This document shows, piece by piece, positions 6,270 through 13,296 of a DNA stretch of 15,880 nucleotides (positions are counted from its first letter, which is position 1; the number at the start of each line of letters is the position of its first letter). The position numbers and the translations under genes were made by a program. The notes beneath the pieces are model-generated. The model was given only the letters and a program-made list of their open reading frames with translations. It did not search any database and was not told the DNA's origin. Where the stretch lies: assembly GCA_039923495.1 (NCBI GenBank), contig JBDTCO010000016.1, forward strand, positions 1 through 15,880. Reading direction: 5' to 3'. The stretch comes from JBDTCO01 sp039923495. Its GTDB lineage: Bacteria; Myxococcota_A; Polyangia; Palsa-1104.

Positions 6270-7655
6270 ATGGAACCCGTCACCACCGGCTACCAGACCC
6301 TCGAGCACGCGCGCGTCACGACGGAGCTCGAGGTCGACGGGCTCCGCATCCTCGAAGGCGAGATCCCCCGCGAGCTGTGCGGCACCTTCGTGCGCAACAG
6401 CGCCAACCCGCAGTTCTGGCCGAAGGGTCGCTACCACTGGTTCGACGGGGACGGCATGGTCCATGGCCTCTCGCTCTCGAACGGCCAGGCGAGCTACCGC
6501 AACCGCTGGATCAGGACGAAGGGCTTTTGCGCCGAGCAGGTCGCGGGCGAGAGCCTCTGGACGGGCATCATGGAGCCCGTCAGGCCCCACGCGGGCGTCG
6601 CGCTCAAGGACACCGCCAACACCGATCTCGTCGTGCACAACGGTCGCCTCCTCGCGCTGTGGTGGATGTCGGGCGTGCCCTACGAGCTGTCGACCAAGGA
6701 CCTCTCCACCATCGGCCCGCAGACGTTCGGCGGTGCGCTCACGGGGGGCTTCGCGGCACACCCCAAGGTCGACCCGCGCACCAACGAGCTGGTCTTCTTC
6801 GACTACTCGATCGTGCGTCCGCCATTCCTGCGCTACGGCGTCGTCGATGCGACGGGCAAGCTCGTGCGCTACGAGCCCATCGAGCTTGCGACGCCGCACA
6901 TCTTCCACGACTGCGCGATCACCGAGCACTACACGATCCTGCTCGACCTCCCGCTCGGCTGGGATCCGCAGCGGCTCAAGGAGGGCAAGCGGCGCATCGG
7001 CTTCGATCGCGATTCGCCGAGTCGCTTCGGCGTCATCCCTCGCCACGGCACGTCGTCGGACGTGAAGTGGTTCGAGCACGACGCGGCGTACGTCTATCAC
7101 ACCATCAACGCGTACGAAGACGGCGACGAGATCGTGCTCGTCGCGTGCCGCGTCGCCGACCCCATCCCGAAAGAGCAGAGCCACAACGTCGCGCGCCTCG
7201 ACTTCATCGAGCTCGTCCCGCACCTCTATCGCTGGCGCTTCGACATGAAGACCGGCGCCACGCGCGGCGAGCAGCTCGACGATCTCCCCACCGAGTTCCC
7301 GCGCGTGAACGACCTCGGTCACGGGACGAAGCTCCGCTACAGCTACAACCCGATCATCGCGCCACGCGCGGAGCTCATGTTCGATGGGCTCTGCAAGTAC
7401 GACCTCGAGCGCGGCACCTCGCAGCAGCACCGCTACAACCAGGGTTGGTACGGCTCGGAGGCGTGCTTCATTCCGCGTGGCAAAGACGAGGACGACGGCT
7501 TTCTCGTCACGTTCCTGTCGAACGCCGCCGAGGCGCGCAGCGAGGCCGTGATCTTCGACGCCCGCGATCTCGAGCACGGTCCCGTCTGCCGCATCGAGCT
7601 CCCGCAGCGCGTGCCCATCGGCTTTCACACGTGCTGGGTGCCGTCGCCTACCTGA
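6270..7655 (+). CDS. Carotenoid cleavage oxygenase family protein (RPE65/CCD type)
   Basis: A 461-residue protein matching the retinal pigment epithelium / carotenoid oxygenase family (usually about 450-550 residues), which uses a non-haem Fe(II) held by four histidines to cleave conjugated double bonds of carotenoids, apocarotenoids or stilbene-like compounds with O2. All four ligands are visible: H164 in FAAHPKVDP, H213 in IFHDCAITEHY, H277 in VYHTINAYEDGDEIV and H453 in VPIGFHTCWVP. The N-terminal GTFVRNSANPQF (38-49) and YHWFDGDGMVHG (55-66) are also typical. No signal peptide is evident, so it is probably cytoplasmic or membrane-associated. ATG 6270 is preferred over GTG 6267 directly before it. 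Its last 8 bases overlap the convergent hydrolase gene. No carotenoid synthesis gene is in the window, so the substrate is open. Confidence 0.93.
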   Translation: MEPVTTGYQTLEHARVTTELEVDGLRILEGEIPRELCGTFVRNSANPQFWPKGRYHWFDGDGMVHGLSLSNGQASYRNRWIRTKGFCAEQVAGESLWTGIMEPVRPHAGVALKDTANTDLVVHNGRLLALWWMSGVPYELSTKDLSTIGPQTFGGALTGGFAAHPKVDPRTNELVFFDYSIVRPPFLRYGVVDATGKLVRYEPIELATPHIFHDCAITEHYTILLDLPLGWDPQRLKEGKRRIGFDRDSPSRFGVIPRHGTSSDVKWFEHDAAYVYHTINAYEDGDEIVLVACRVADPIPKEQSHNVARLDFIELVPHLYRWRFDMKTGATRGEQLDDLPTEFPRVNDLGHGTKLRYSYNPIIAPRAELMFDGLCKYDLERGTSQQHRYNQGWYGSEACFIPRGKDEDDGFLVTFLSNAAEARSEAVIFDARDLEHGPVCRIELPQRVPIGFHTCWVPSPT

Positions 7656-8517
7656 GCTGCGCGCTGAGCCACGTCGTCGCGTGCTCGGCCACGCGCGCAA
7701 AGCCGCGGCCCTGACCGTACAGCTCCGCGTGGCGCAGGCCGTCCAGCGCGACGTACCTCTTCGGCTCGCCTGCGACGGCATACATGCTCTCCGACTCGGC
7801 GCAGGCGATGAGCTCGTCGCCTGCGGGGTGAATGAAGAGCAGCCCGCGTGACCTCTCGAGGCCACGTTCGGCGGAGAACTCGAACAGATCGGCGAGCGAC
7901 TCGAACGTGACCTCGAGCCGCCAGCGCGGGTGCCTCTTCTGCTCCTCGATCAGCAATGCAACGGTCTCGGGATCGCTCGACAGGAGCTTGGGCACCGGCA
8001 CGTACGTGACCTCGCCCGTCGTCGTGTAGCGACGGCGCGCGGCGAGCACCTTGTCGCGGAAGCCCTCGAAGTTCGGCATCGCGCTCCACACGCGCTCGAG
8101 ATCTCCGGGGCCGGCGACGATGACGCCGCCGCGCACGCGTCGATCGACAGCCGCCGTGCCGGCTGCGATCGTGGCGCCGAGGCTCACGCCGAACACGCCG
8201 AGCCGCGTGGGATCCACCGACTGCTGCGCCTGCAAGAAATCGAGGCCAGCACGAACGTCCTGCACCTGCATCCGCGGCGAGAGCCGGCAGCGCCGCTCGC
8301 CACCCGACTCGCCGAACGTGCGGTAGTCGATGTTCAGCGTCGCGAAGCCCGATCGTCGGAGGTGACGCGCGAAGTCGAGGAGCCAGACCTCCTTCACCAG
8401 GCTGAAGCCGACGCAGAAGACGACAGCGGGGAACGACCCCGCCCCCTCGGGCACACCGAAGAGACCGGAGATGCGCGTCCCGTCGCACCACAGGTCGACT
8501 GCTCGCTCGTTGCTCAC
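7648..8517 (-). CDS. Alpha/beta hydrolase
   Basis: A 289-residue alpha/beta hydrolase, probably cytoplasmic. The nucleophile elbow is FGVSLG with S112 (residues 109-114). Candidate acid and base are D234 in IHPAGDEL (229-236) and H263 in LRHAELYG (261-268), giving a complete Ser-Asp-His triad. VVFCVGFSLVKE (32-43) is at the oxyanion-hole position, and NIDYRTFGESGG (62-73) is the typical strand-helix after it. This pattern fits the dienelactone hydrolase / serine aminopeptidase-like group acting on esters or small amides. The start is GTG 8517: an in-frame TAA lies 9 bases upstream and no ATG is near. TAAGAT ends 6 bases before the GTG and there is no Shine-Dalgarno sequence, so a leaderless transcript is possible. 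The 3' end overlaps the convergent oxygenase gene by 8 bases. The 264-base gap upstream, shared with the lipoprotein gene at 8782, shows nothing else I can name. Confidence 0.88.
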   Translation of the reverse strand: MSNERAVDLWCDGTRISGLFGVPEGAGSFPAVVFCVGFSLVKEVWLLDFARHLRRSGFATLNIDYRTFGESGGERRCRLSPRMQVQDVRAGLDFLQAQQSVDPTRLGVFGVSLGATIAAGTAAVDRRVRGGVIVAGPGDLERVWSAMPNFEGFRDKVLAARRRYTTTGEVTYVPVPKLLSSDPETVALLIEEQKRHPRWRLEVTFESLADLFEFSAERGLERSRGLLFIHPAGDELIACAESESMYAVAGEPKRYVALDGLRHAELYGQGRGFARVAEHATTWLSAQLR

Positions 8518-8523
8518 AGGAAC

Positions 8524-8529
8524 ATCTTA
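8524..8529 (-). promoter_or_regulatory. Candidate -10 element, leaderless type, for the hydrolase gene
   Basis: Read on the minus strand, TAAGAT matches the -10 consensus at 4 of 6 positions and is followed by 6 bases and the GTG at 8517. No good -35 is seen at 17 bases. There is no Shine-Dalgarno sequence. Confidence 0.3.
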
Positions 8530-8781
8530 CAGGGGGCCGACGAGCGAGCTCGCGCGGAACGAAGGCGCACCTTTCATCGGAATATCCCGCTGCACCGCAC
8601 CGGTGGCCAGCTCGAGCGAGACGACGCGTGGCCAGACCGCGTAGCAAAACCGCCTACGACAACGGCGTGGTGCCTGTTCGAGGAACGTCCAGGTCCTGAC
8701 GAACTGTGAGGAATCCTCGACGGACCGTCCACAGACGTCGCAGGCTTACGCCACGGCATTCCAGTTGCAGTGTGTGCACGC

Positions 8782-9852
8782 ATGCGAAAACACATCCTCG
8801 TCATGCTGCTCACGTCCGCGCTGTCCGGCTGTGGCGGCGCCGACCAGATCTACGCGGCCGCCGAGCGGGTCATTCCACTTGCGTCCGGTGGGGTCGCCGC
8901 GGTCACGGTCGTGTCGCATTACGTGCTGACCAGCAGCTTCGACGGAGAACAAGCCGATCTCCGCGACACCAGGCTGTTCGTGCACCGCCTCGACGCCAGC
9001 GGTCATGATGCGGGCTCGACGAAGCTCACGGGCACCCACGTCGACGGGATCGTCGAACTGGCGAGCGCTGCGCTGCTCGTCGCCTCGGGCACGGACAGCA
9101 CGAGCACGCTGACCATCGTCGAAGCGGACGGTCACACGAAGACGACGCCGAACAAGACCTGCGGCACCGGTCTGCAAAGAGTCGGCGATACCACATGGCT
9201 CGGCGCCAGTGGCGGCACGCTGTGCAAGGTATCCGTCGCTGCAGACGATGAGGTCGCGTTGACTCCCGGCTACACGTGGACGCCCGACCCCAACACGAAA
9301 CAGGGCCTCGTGCTCTCCTCGGGCGGCACGGCTGCCCTCGTCGCCACCCAGGTGCAAGCGGGCCAAGGCTACACTGACATCACGACGCTGCAGCGCTGGG
9401 ATGCGACGGGCAAAGAGCTGCAGTCGGTCGAGCTCGACGGGCACGAGGCCATCGCCATCCGCGAGCGCTCCGACGGCGCAGTGGTGATCTTCAGCAACGT
9501 GTTCGGTGTCGGACTGGCGCGCACGGCGGTCAAGCCGGATGGCAGCCTCGAGACCGAGGTCGACTCGGAAGGATCCGCTTCGAGCTCGGCCGTCACCCTC
9601 GACCCGGACGGCAAGAGCCTCATCGGTCGATGGAATGGCCCGTCCAGCGAGGGTACATCTCTGCTCGGTGTGGACGGTCGCGTCCTTTGGACCGCACCGA
9701 TCGTCGACGGTGAGTTCGATGTTGCGCGGCTCGTCGACGGGAGTTACGTCGTGTCGGGGTACGCGTTCGGAACAAAGGGCCAGTGGCGCTCGGTCGTCGC
9801 GGCGGTGAGCGCGGCCGGCGTCCCTTCGTGGAAAACCGAGCTGGTCGACTGA
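8782..9852 (+). CDS. Predicted lipoprotein, possibly beta-propeller-like
   Basis: A 356-residue protein with a lipoprotein signal: MRKHILVMLLTSALSGC, lipobox LSGC with C17 as the lipidated residue, followed by GGAD. ATG 8782 is chosen because it gives a short canonical lipoprotein signal; an in-frame GTG at 8770 would add only four residues. The mature part has no membrane helix. It is rich in beta-type segments with recurring hydrophobic strands, turns and W/D-G dipeptides, for example TLQRWDATGKELQSVEL, LDPDGKSLIGRW and GVDGRVLWTAP. That could be a repeat-built beta-propeller similar to delta-proteobacterial surface lipoproteins with irregular blades, but no blade motif is firm. C137 and C155 could pair. 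It stands alone between a divergent hydrolase and plsX. Export and lipidation are well supported; function is unknown. Confidence 0.82.
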   Translation: MRKHILVMLLTSALSGCGGADQIYAAAERVIPLASGGVAAVTVVSHYVLTSSFDGEQADLRDTRLFVHRLDASGHDAGSTKLTGTHVDGIVELASAALLVASGTDSTSTLTIVEADGHTKTTPNKTCGTGLQRVGDTTWLGASGGTLCKVSVAADDEVALTPGYTWTPDPNTKQGLVLSSGGTAALVATQVQAGQGYTDITTLQRWDATGKELQSVELDGHEAIAIRERSDGAVVIFSNVFGVGLARTAVKPDGSLETEVDSEGSASSSAVTLDPDGKSLIGRWNGPSSEGTSLLGVDGRVLWTAPIVDGEFDVARLVDGSYVVSGYAFGTKGQWRSVVAAVSAAGVPSWKTELVD

Positions 9853-9947
9853 CCTGCTCGCCCGCGGGCCCGAGGCGCCCCGCGCGCGACCCAGGTCACT
9901 CGATCGGCGGGCTCATGAGGACGCGCCGCCACGGCTCGTGCCGCGCG

Positions 9948-9956
9948 TGGTATTTT
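9948..9956 (+). promoter_or_regulatory. Candidate extended -10 promoter for plsX, near-leaderless
   Basis: TGGTATTTT (9948-9956) has the form of an extended -10 (TGn plus TATTTT, 4 of 6 with consensus). It ends 9 bases before the ATG at 9966. No -35 is apparent, as is allowed for extended -10 promoters, and there is no Shine-Dalgarno sequence. The rest of the 113-base gap after 9852 is GC-rich, with the palindrome GCCCGCGGGC at 9860-9869 just after the upstream stop. Confidence 0.4.
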
Positions 9957-9965
9957 CGGCTGCCC

Positions 9966-11024
9966 ATGGCCACCTCGCCCCATCCGACGGTCACCATCGC
10001 GGTCGACGCCATGGGTGGCGATCATGCCCCCGACGAGATCGTGCGTGGCGTCGCGGCGCTCTCGATCGAGGCACCGCACATCCAGACGCTCCTCGTCGGT
10101 GACGAGCCGCGCCTCTCCGAGCTGCTCACGAAGATCAGGCACGACGCGGAGCGCATCAGCATCTTCCACGCGAGCGAGCTCATCGGCATGGAGGACAAGC
10201 CGGGCGAAGCGCTCGAGCAGCGTCCGGATGCATCCATCACCGTCGCTGCGAAGCTCGTGGCGTCGGGAGCTGCGCAGGCCCTCGTGTCCGCGGGCAACAC
10301 GGGCGCGAGCGTGATGGCGTGCTCGCGCAACTGGAAGCGCATCGCGGGCGTGCGCCGCGCGGCGCTCGCCGCCGTGTATCCCACCGAGCTGCGACGCGGC
10401 GAAAAAGACGACCCGTTCTCGCTCATCCTCGACGTCGGCGCCACGCTCGACGTCACCGCAGAAGATCTCGTTGCCTTCGCGCTCATGGGCTCGGCCTATG
10501 CGTCGCGCGTCTCGAAGAACGAACGTCCGCGCGTCGCGCTGCTCTCCAACGGGTCCGAGGCCGGCAAGGGTCCACCCGAGATCGTCGAGGCGCATCGGCT
10601 GCTCGCGTCGTCGCCAGATCTCAACTTCGTCGGCAACGTCGAGGGCGTCGACATCCCGCGCGGCACGGCCGACGTCGTCGTGTGCTCCGGCTTCGTCGGC
10701 AACGTGGTGCTCAAGATGCTCGAGGGCGTCGCCGATACGATCGTGCGGCTCGCCGGCTACGCCTACAAGGAGCGCCTCGTGTGGCGCGCGGGCCTCATGA
10801 TGCTGTCGGGCGGCATCTCGCGCCTGAAGGAGGTCACCGACTGGGAGCAGTACGGTGGCGCCCCGCTCCTCGGCTTCGACAGGCTGTTCATCAAGGCGCA
10901 CGGCCGCAGCAAGGCCCGCGCGATCACCAACGCGTGCAAGGTTGCGGCGAAGGCCGTCGGCTCCGACGTGCACGGCGAGATCGAGCGCGCGATGAAGGCG
11001 TTCGAGGCACGGCGCGCGGCCTGA
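9966..11024 (+). CDS. plsX: Phosphate acyltransferase PlsX
   Basis: A 352-residue protein of the PlsX family (usual length about 330-350), which converts acyl-ACP and phosphate to acyl-phosphate, the acyl donor for PlsY in the first step of phospholipid synthesis. It is a peripheral membrane enzyme. Diagnostic segments are IAVDAMGGDHAPDEIVRG near the N terminus (residues 11-28), ALVSAGNTGASV (104-115), RVALLSNGSEAGKG (190-203) and the C-terminal signature DVVVCSGFVGNVVLKMLEG. ATG 9966 gives the expected N terminus directly before the conserved core. In many bacteria plsX lies between rpmF and fabH; here neither is present, and the next gene, 2 bases downstream, is an App1-like phosphatase. 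Transcription probably begins at the extended -10 just upstream. Assignment is firm; the unusual neighbour is the point of interest. Confidence 0.96.
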   Translation: MATSPHPTVTIAVDAMGGDHAPDEIVRGVAALSIEAPHIQTLLVGDEPRLSELLTKIRHDAERISIFHASELIGMEDKPGEALEQRPDASITVAAKLVASGAAQALVSAGNTGASVMACSRNWKRIAGVRRAALAAVYPTELRRGEKDDPFSLILDVGATLDVTAEDLVAFALMGSAYASRVSKNERPRVALLSNGSEAGKGPPEIVEAHRLLASSPDLNFVGNVEGVDIPRGTADVVVCSGFVGNVVLKMLEGVADTIVRLAGYAYKERLVWRAGLMMLSGGISRLKEVTDWEQYGGAPLLGFDRLFIKAHGRSKARAITNACKVAAKAVGSDVHGEIERAMKAFEARRAA

Positions 11025-11026
11025 GC

Positions 11027-12052
11027 GTGTCCGCCCCTGAGGCGCCCGTGGCGCACACCCACGTGTATCGCTGGGATCTCGACAAGACGTACCTCAAGAC
11101 CGACTTCGACTCGCTGCGCTCGCTTATCAAGACGGCGTTCGAGAAGCCCGAGGACAAGCTGGCGGTGCCGGGCGCGTCCGCGCTGCTGCGCGAGCTGCGC
11201 GGGGGTGGCACGGGGCGCATCTGCTTCATCTCCGGCTCGCCGCGCCAGATGCGCAAGGTGCTCACGCGCAAGCTCCACCTCGACGGCGTCGAGTTCGACG
11301 AGTTCATCCTCAAGCCCAACCTTCGCAACATGCTCACCGGTCGCTTCCGCGCCATGCGGGAGCAGGTCGGCTACAAGCTCCCCGCGCTGCTCGCAGGTCG
11401 CGCGGGGCTGCCGGCTGAGACGCCAGAGACCTGCTTCGGCGACGACGCCGAGTCCGATGGCTTCATCTATTCGCTGTACGCCGATGTCATCGCGCGCCGC
11501 ATCGATCGCCCGAGCCTCGAGAAGGTCCTCGTCGCTGCGGGCACGTATCCGGCCGACGCGCTGCGGGCGCTCGCGCTCGCGCAGGCGCTGCCCGAGGCCG
11601 ATGCCGTGCGGCGCATCTTCATCCGGCTCGATCGCCACTCACCGACGGCGCGCTTCGATCGTTACGGCGCGCGCCTCGTGCCCATCTTCAACTACCTCCA
11701 GGTCGCAGCCGTGCTCTACCAGGATGGCCTCTTGCCCCCGGCTGCCGTCGGACGCGTCGCGCTCGAGATGATCGATCGCTTCGCGTACTCCATCGATGCG
11801 CTCAAGAACTCGCTCGAGGATCTCATCCGTCGCAACCGCCTGCGCACCTCGGTGACGGCGCAGCTCGGTCGTGAGCTGCTCGCCGATGCGCCGCCGGCGA
11901 TGGGTCAGCTGCCCGGCTCGCGCGAGCGCCTCGAGGCGTTCGCGCAGAAGATCGCGGCGCTACCCGAAACCCGTCGCGGCACGGCGCTGAAGCAGGAGCC
12001 GATCGACTACCTCGCCGCGCTCGAAGCCGACCTGCCCTACCGGCGCAAATAA
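11027..12052 (+). CDS. HAD-type / App1-like (DUF2183-like) phosphatase
   Basis: A 341-residue protein with HAD-type phosphatase motifs: motif I DxDxT in YRWDLDKTYLKTD (D17, D19, T21), motif II Ser in CFISGSPRQM (S69/S71), candidate motif III lysines K96 (ILKPN) and K117 (GYK), and motif IV acidic residues in CFGDDAESDGF (D139, D140, D144). The Ser-Gly-Ser-Pro-x-Gln-Met segment, the LKP step and the GDDxxxD motif resemble the catalytic domain of App1, a Mg-dependent phosphatidate phosphatase (DUF2183). Residues about 160-341 form a helical C-terminal extension I do not recognise. The start is GTG 11027, 2 bases after the plsX stop, so the two genes are almost certainly co-transcribed; no ATG fits. 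Pairing with PlsX suggests a role in glycerolipid metabolism, for example removing phosphate from phosphatidate. That is an inference, and protein or sugar phosphates remain possible substrates. Confidence 0.7.
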   Translation: MSAPEAPVAHTHVYRWDLDKTYLKTDFDSLRSLIKTAFEKPEDKLAVPGASALLRELRGGGTGRICFISGSPRQMRKVLTRKLHLDGVEFDEFILKPNLRNMLTGRFRAMREQVGYKLPALLAGRAGLPAETPETCFGDDAESDGFIYSLYADVIARRIDRPSLEKVLVAAGTYPADALRALALAQALPEADAVRRIFIRLDRHSPTARFDRYGARLVPIFNYLQVAAVLYQDGLLPPAAVGRVALEMIDRFAYSIDALKNSLEDLIRRNRLRTSVTAQLGRELLADAPPAMGQLPGSRERLEAFAQKIAALPETRRGTALKQEPIDYLAALEADLPYRRK

Positions 12053-12080
12053 GTAGGCACGCGCGGAGAGTCCGCCGAAA

Positions 12081-12089
12081 TGGTACACT
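12081..12089 (+). promoter_or_regulatory. Candidate extended -10 promoter for the Cys-rich lipoprotein gene
   Basis: TGGTACACT (12081-12089) has the extended -10 form TGn plus TACACT (4 of 6 with consensus). It lies 81 bases before the ATG at 12171, leaving a leader of roughly 75 bases. The leader contains a small hairpin (GACGG 12123-12127 with CCGTC 12135-12139) and ends in a clear ribosome binding site. This gene is therefore built differently from the near-leaderless ones in the window. Confidence 0.4.
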
Positions 12090-12161
12090 CAGGTCAGGTG
12101 CGACATGAACCGTGCAACGCCCGACGGATGTCACCCGTCCGCCACTGATGCATTCCCTTAT

Positions 12162-12167
12162 GGAGGA
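12162..12167 (+). promoter_or_regulatory. Ribosome binding site deciding the start at 12171
   Basis: GGAGGA lies 3 bases before ATG 12171. This favours that ATG over an in-frame ATG at 12105, which would place 22 non-signal residues before the lipoprotein signal peptide. Confidence 0.75.
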
Positions 12168-12170
12168 CCG

Positions 12171-13247
12171 ATGAAATCGACCTTGCGCCTGGCATCCACG
12201 ACCCTGCTGCTGCTTGCGATGGGCTGCCATCACTCGAAGAGCTCGGGTGATCTCGGCGTCGACACAGACGCTGGCATCTACGACGACATGGGCGCGTTCA
12301 ACCTCGACGCATTCCTCTCCGAGCACGACGGCATGCTGCCCGACGGCTTCATCGTCCCGCCCCCGCCGGATGGCGGCATCATCGTGTCGCTCCCCGATGG
12401 CGGCACCGGCATCTGCTACATCACGCCGTGTCAAGGCCACCTCTACGCGTGCGGCGACTGCATCGATAACGACGGCGACGGGCTCACCGATTCGTACGAT
12501 CCGGACTGCCTGGGCGCCTGCCAGAACAACGAGGCCGGCTTCTACGGCAGCATCCCGGGCCAGAACAACGCGCCCTGCAAGTCCGACTGCTACTGGGACC
12601 AGGACACCGGCTCGGGCAACGACGACTGCCACTGGAGTCACTCCTGCGATCCGATGGAGCAGGGCGGCACGGGCTTCGCGGCCCAGACCGCGCCCGAGAT
12701 CGGCTGCGCCTACGATCCGAACACCCACGTGGGCGGCGCGAACGTTCCGAGCGGCCAGAAGGACTGCGCGTACCTCGCGTCGAACCAGACGCAGACCTGT
12801 CAGAACGTCTGCGGCAACCTGACGCCGAACGGCTGCGACTGCTTCGGTTGCTGCGAGGATCCGAACCGCCAGGGCAGCTTCGTCTACGCTGGCTCCGTCA
12901 ACGGGTCGGGAACGCCCACGTGCACGTCCAACAAGACCACGCTCGCCGATCCGACGCTGTGCAAGCCGTGCACGCCGGTGCTCGTCGACTCGGGCTGCTA
13001 CAAGGAGTGCGGCCACTGCGAGCTCTGCTTCGGCAAGACCACGCTGCCCGCCGATTGCTACGCCAGCCCGCCGGACATGGCAGGTCAGCCGCCCGTCGAC
13101 ATGGCAGGTCAGCCCAGCACCGACATGGCGGTCAAGCCCCCGCAGACCTGCGGTGCGGGCCAGCAAGCCTGCGGGCTGCCGGGGCAGGCCGTGTGCCCGC
13201 CCGGCGAGTACTGCATCACCGGCTGCTGCACGGTGATCATCCTGTAA
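12171..13247 (+). CDS. Cysteine-rich secreted lipoprotein with calcium-binding-like motif
   Basis: A 358-residue predicted lipoprotein. The signal peptide is MKSTLRLASTTLLLLAMGC, with lipobox LAMGC and lipidated C19. An Asp/Pro/Gly-rich linker follows (residues 22-80). The body (82-300) holds 26 cysteines, starting with CGDCIDNDGDGLTDSYDPDC (94-113), whose DNDGDGxxD core is a calcium-binding loop like those of thrombospondin type 3 and of many delta-proteobacterial surface proteins. Close pairs CDCFGCC (222-228) and CYKECGHCELC (276-286) follow. A DMA-proline linker with three 8-residue repeats (302-325) leads to a compact C-terminal Cys module (327-353) with CPPGEYC and GCC. The total is 33 cysteines: one lipidated and an even 32 left for disulfides. 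It should be a rigid outer-surface or periplasmic protein. Function and family are unknown to me; an adhesin-, predation- or protease-inhibitor-like role would be speculation. Confidence 0.85.
   Translation: MKSTLRLASTTLLLLAMGCHHSKSSGDLGVDTDAGIYDDMGAFNLDAFLSEHDGMLPDGFIVPPPPDGGIIVSLPDGGTGICYITPCQGHLYACGDCIDNDGDGLTDSYDPDCLGACQNNEAGFYGSIPGQNNAPCKSDCYWDQDTGSGNDDCHWSHSCDPMEQGGTGFAAQTAPEIGCAYDPNTHVGGANVPSGQKDCAYLASNQTQTCQNVCGNLTPNGCDCFGCCEDPNRQGSFVYAGSVNGSGTPTCTSNKTTLADPTLCKPCTPVLVDSGCYKECGHCELCFGKTTLPADCYASPPDMAGQPPVDMAGQPSTDMAVKPPQTCGAGQQACGLPGQAVCPPGEYCITGCCTVIIL
13074..13145 (+). repeat. Three 24-bp tandem repeats encoding DMA-proline linker
   Basis: Units start at 13074, 13098 and 13122, a perfect 24-base period. 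The first two share GACATGGCAGGTCAGCC exactly; the third has changed to GACATGGCGGTCAAGCC. They encode DMAGQPPV, DMAGQPST and DMAVKPPQ, a flexible proline linker between the Cys-rich body and the C-terminal Cys module. The near-identical DNA of the first two units suggests recent slippage or duplication. Confidence 0.9.
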
Positions 13248-13254
13248 GACGTGG

Positions 13255-13291
13255 AGCCGTCGGTCCACCGCCCAGGCGGTGGCCGACGGCT
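13255..13291. terminator. Strong hairpin, likely bidirectional terminator
   Basis: GCCGTCGG (13256-13263), a one-base bulge (T13264) and CCACCGCC (13265-13272) pair fully with GGCGGTGG (13275-13282) and CCGACGGC (13283-13290), extended by A13255-T13291. The stem is 16-17 base pairs with a minimal loop. It sits between the stop codon of the gene ending at 13247 and the stop of the convergent gene at 13297, where a shared terminator is expected. There is no T tract on either side, so it is not a classic intrinsic terminator. Confidence 0.65.
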
Positions 13292-13296
13292 TCAGG

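Noticed and set aside
9860..9869. Palindrome GCCCGCGGGC just after the stop of the gene ending at 9852.
   Set aside because: Too short a hairpin with no loop or T tract to claim as a terminator; such palindromes are common at this GC content.
10319..11026. Upstream extension of the App1-like phosphatase frame, overlapping plsX.
   Set aside because: The extension is an Arg-rich shadow of plsX. Conserved sequence begins only after GTG 11027, right after the plsX stop.
12100..12155. CCGCCACTG in the leader of the Cys-rich lipoprotein gene resembles the 3' conserved part of a cobalamin riboswitch.
   Set aside because: The rest of the conserved core and B12 box is absent, the leader is far too short, and the gene has no link to cobalamin.
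12105..12170. An earlier in-frame ATG for the Cys-rich lipoprotein.
   Set aside because: It would bury the signal peptide behind 22 residues, while GGAGGA lies right before ATG 12171.
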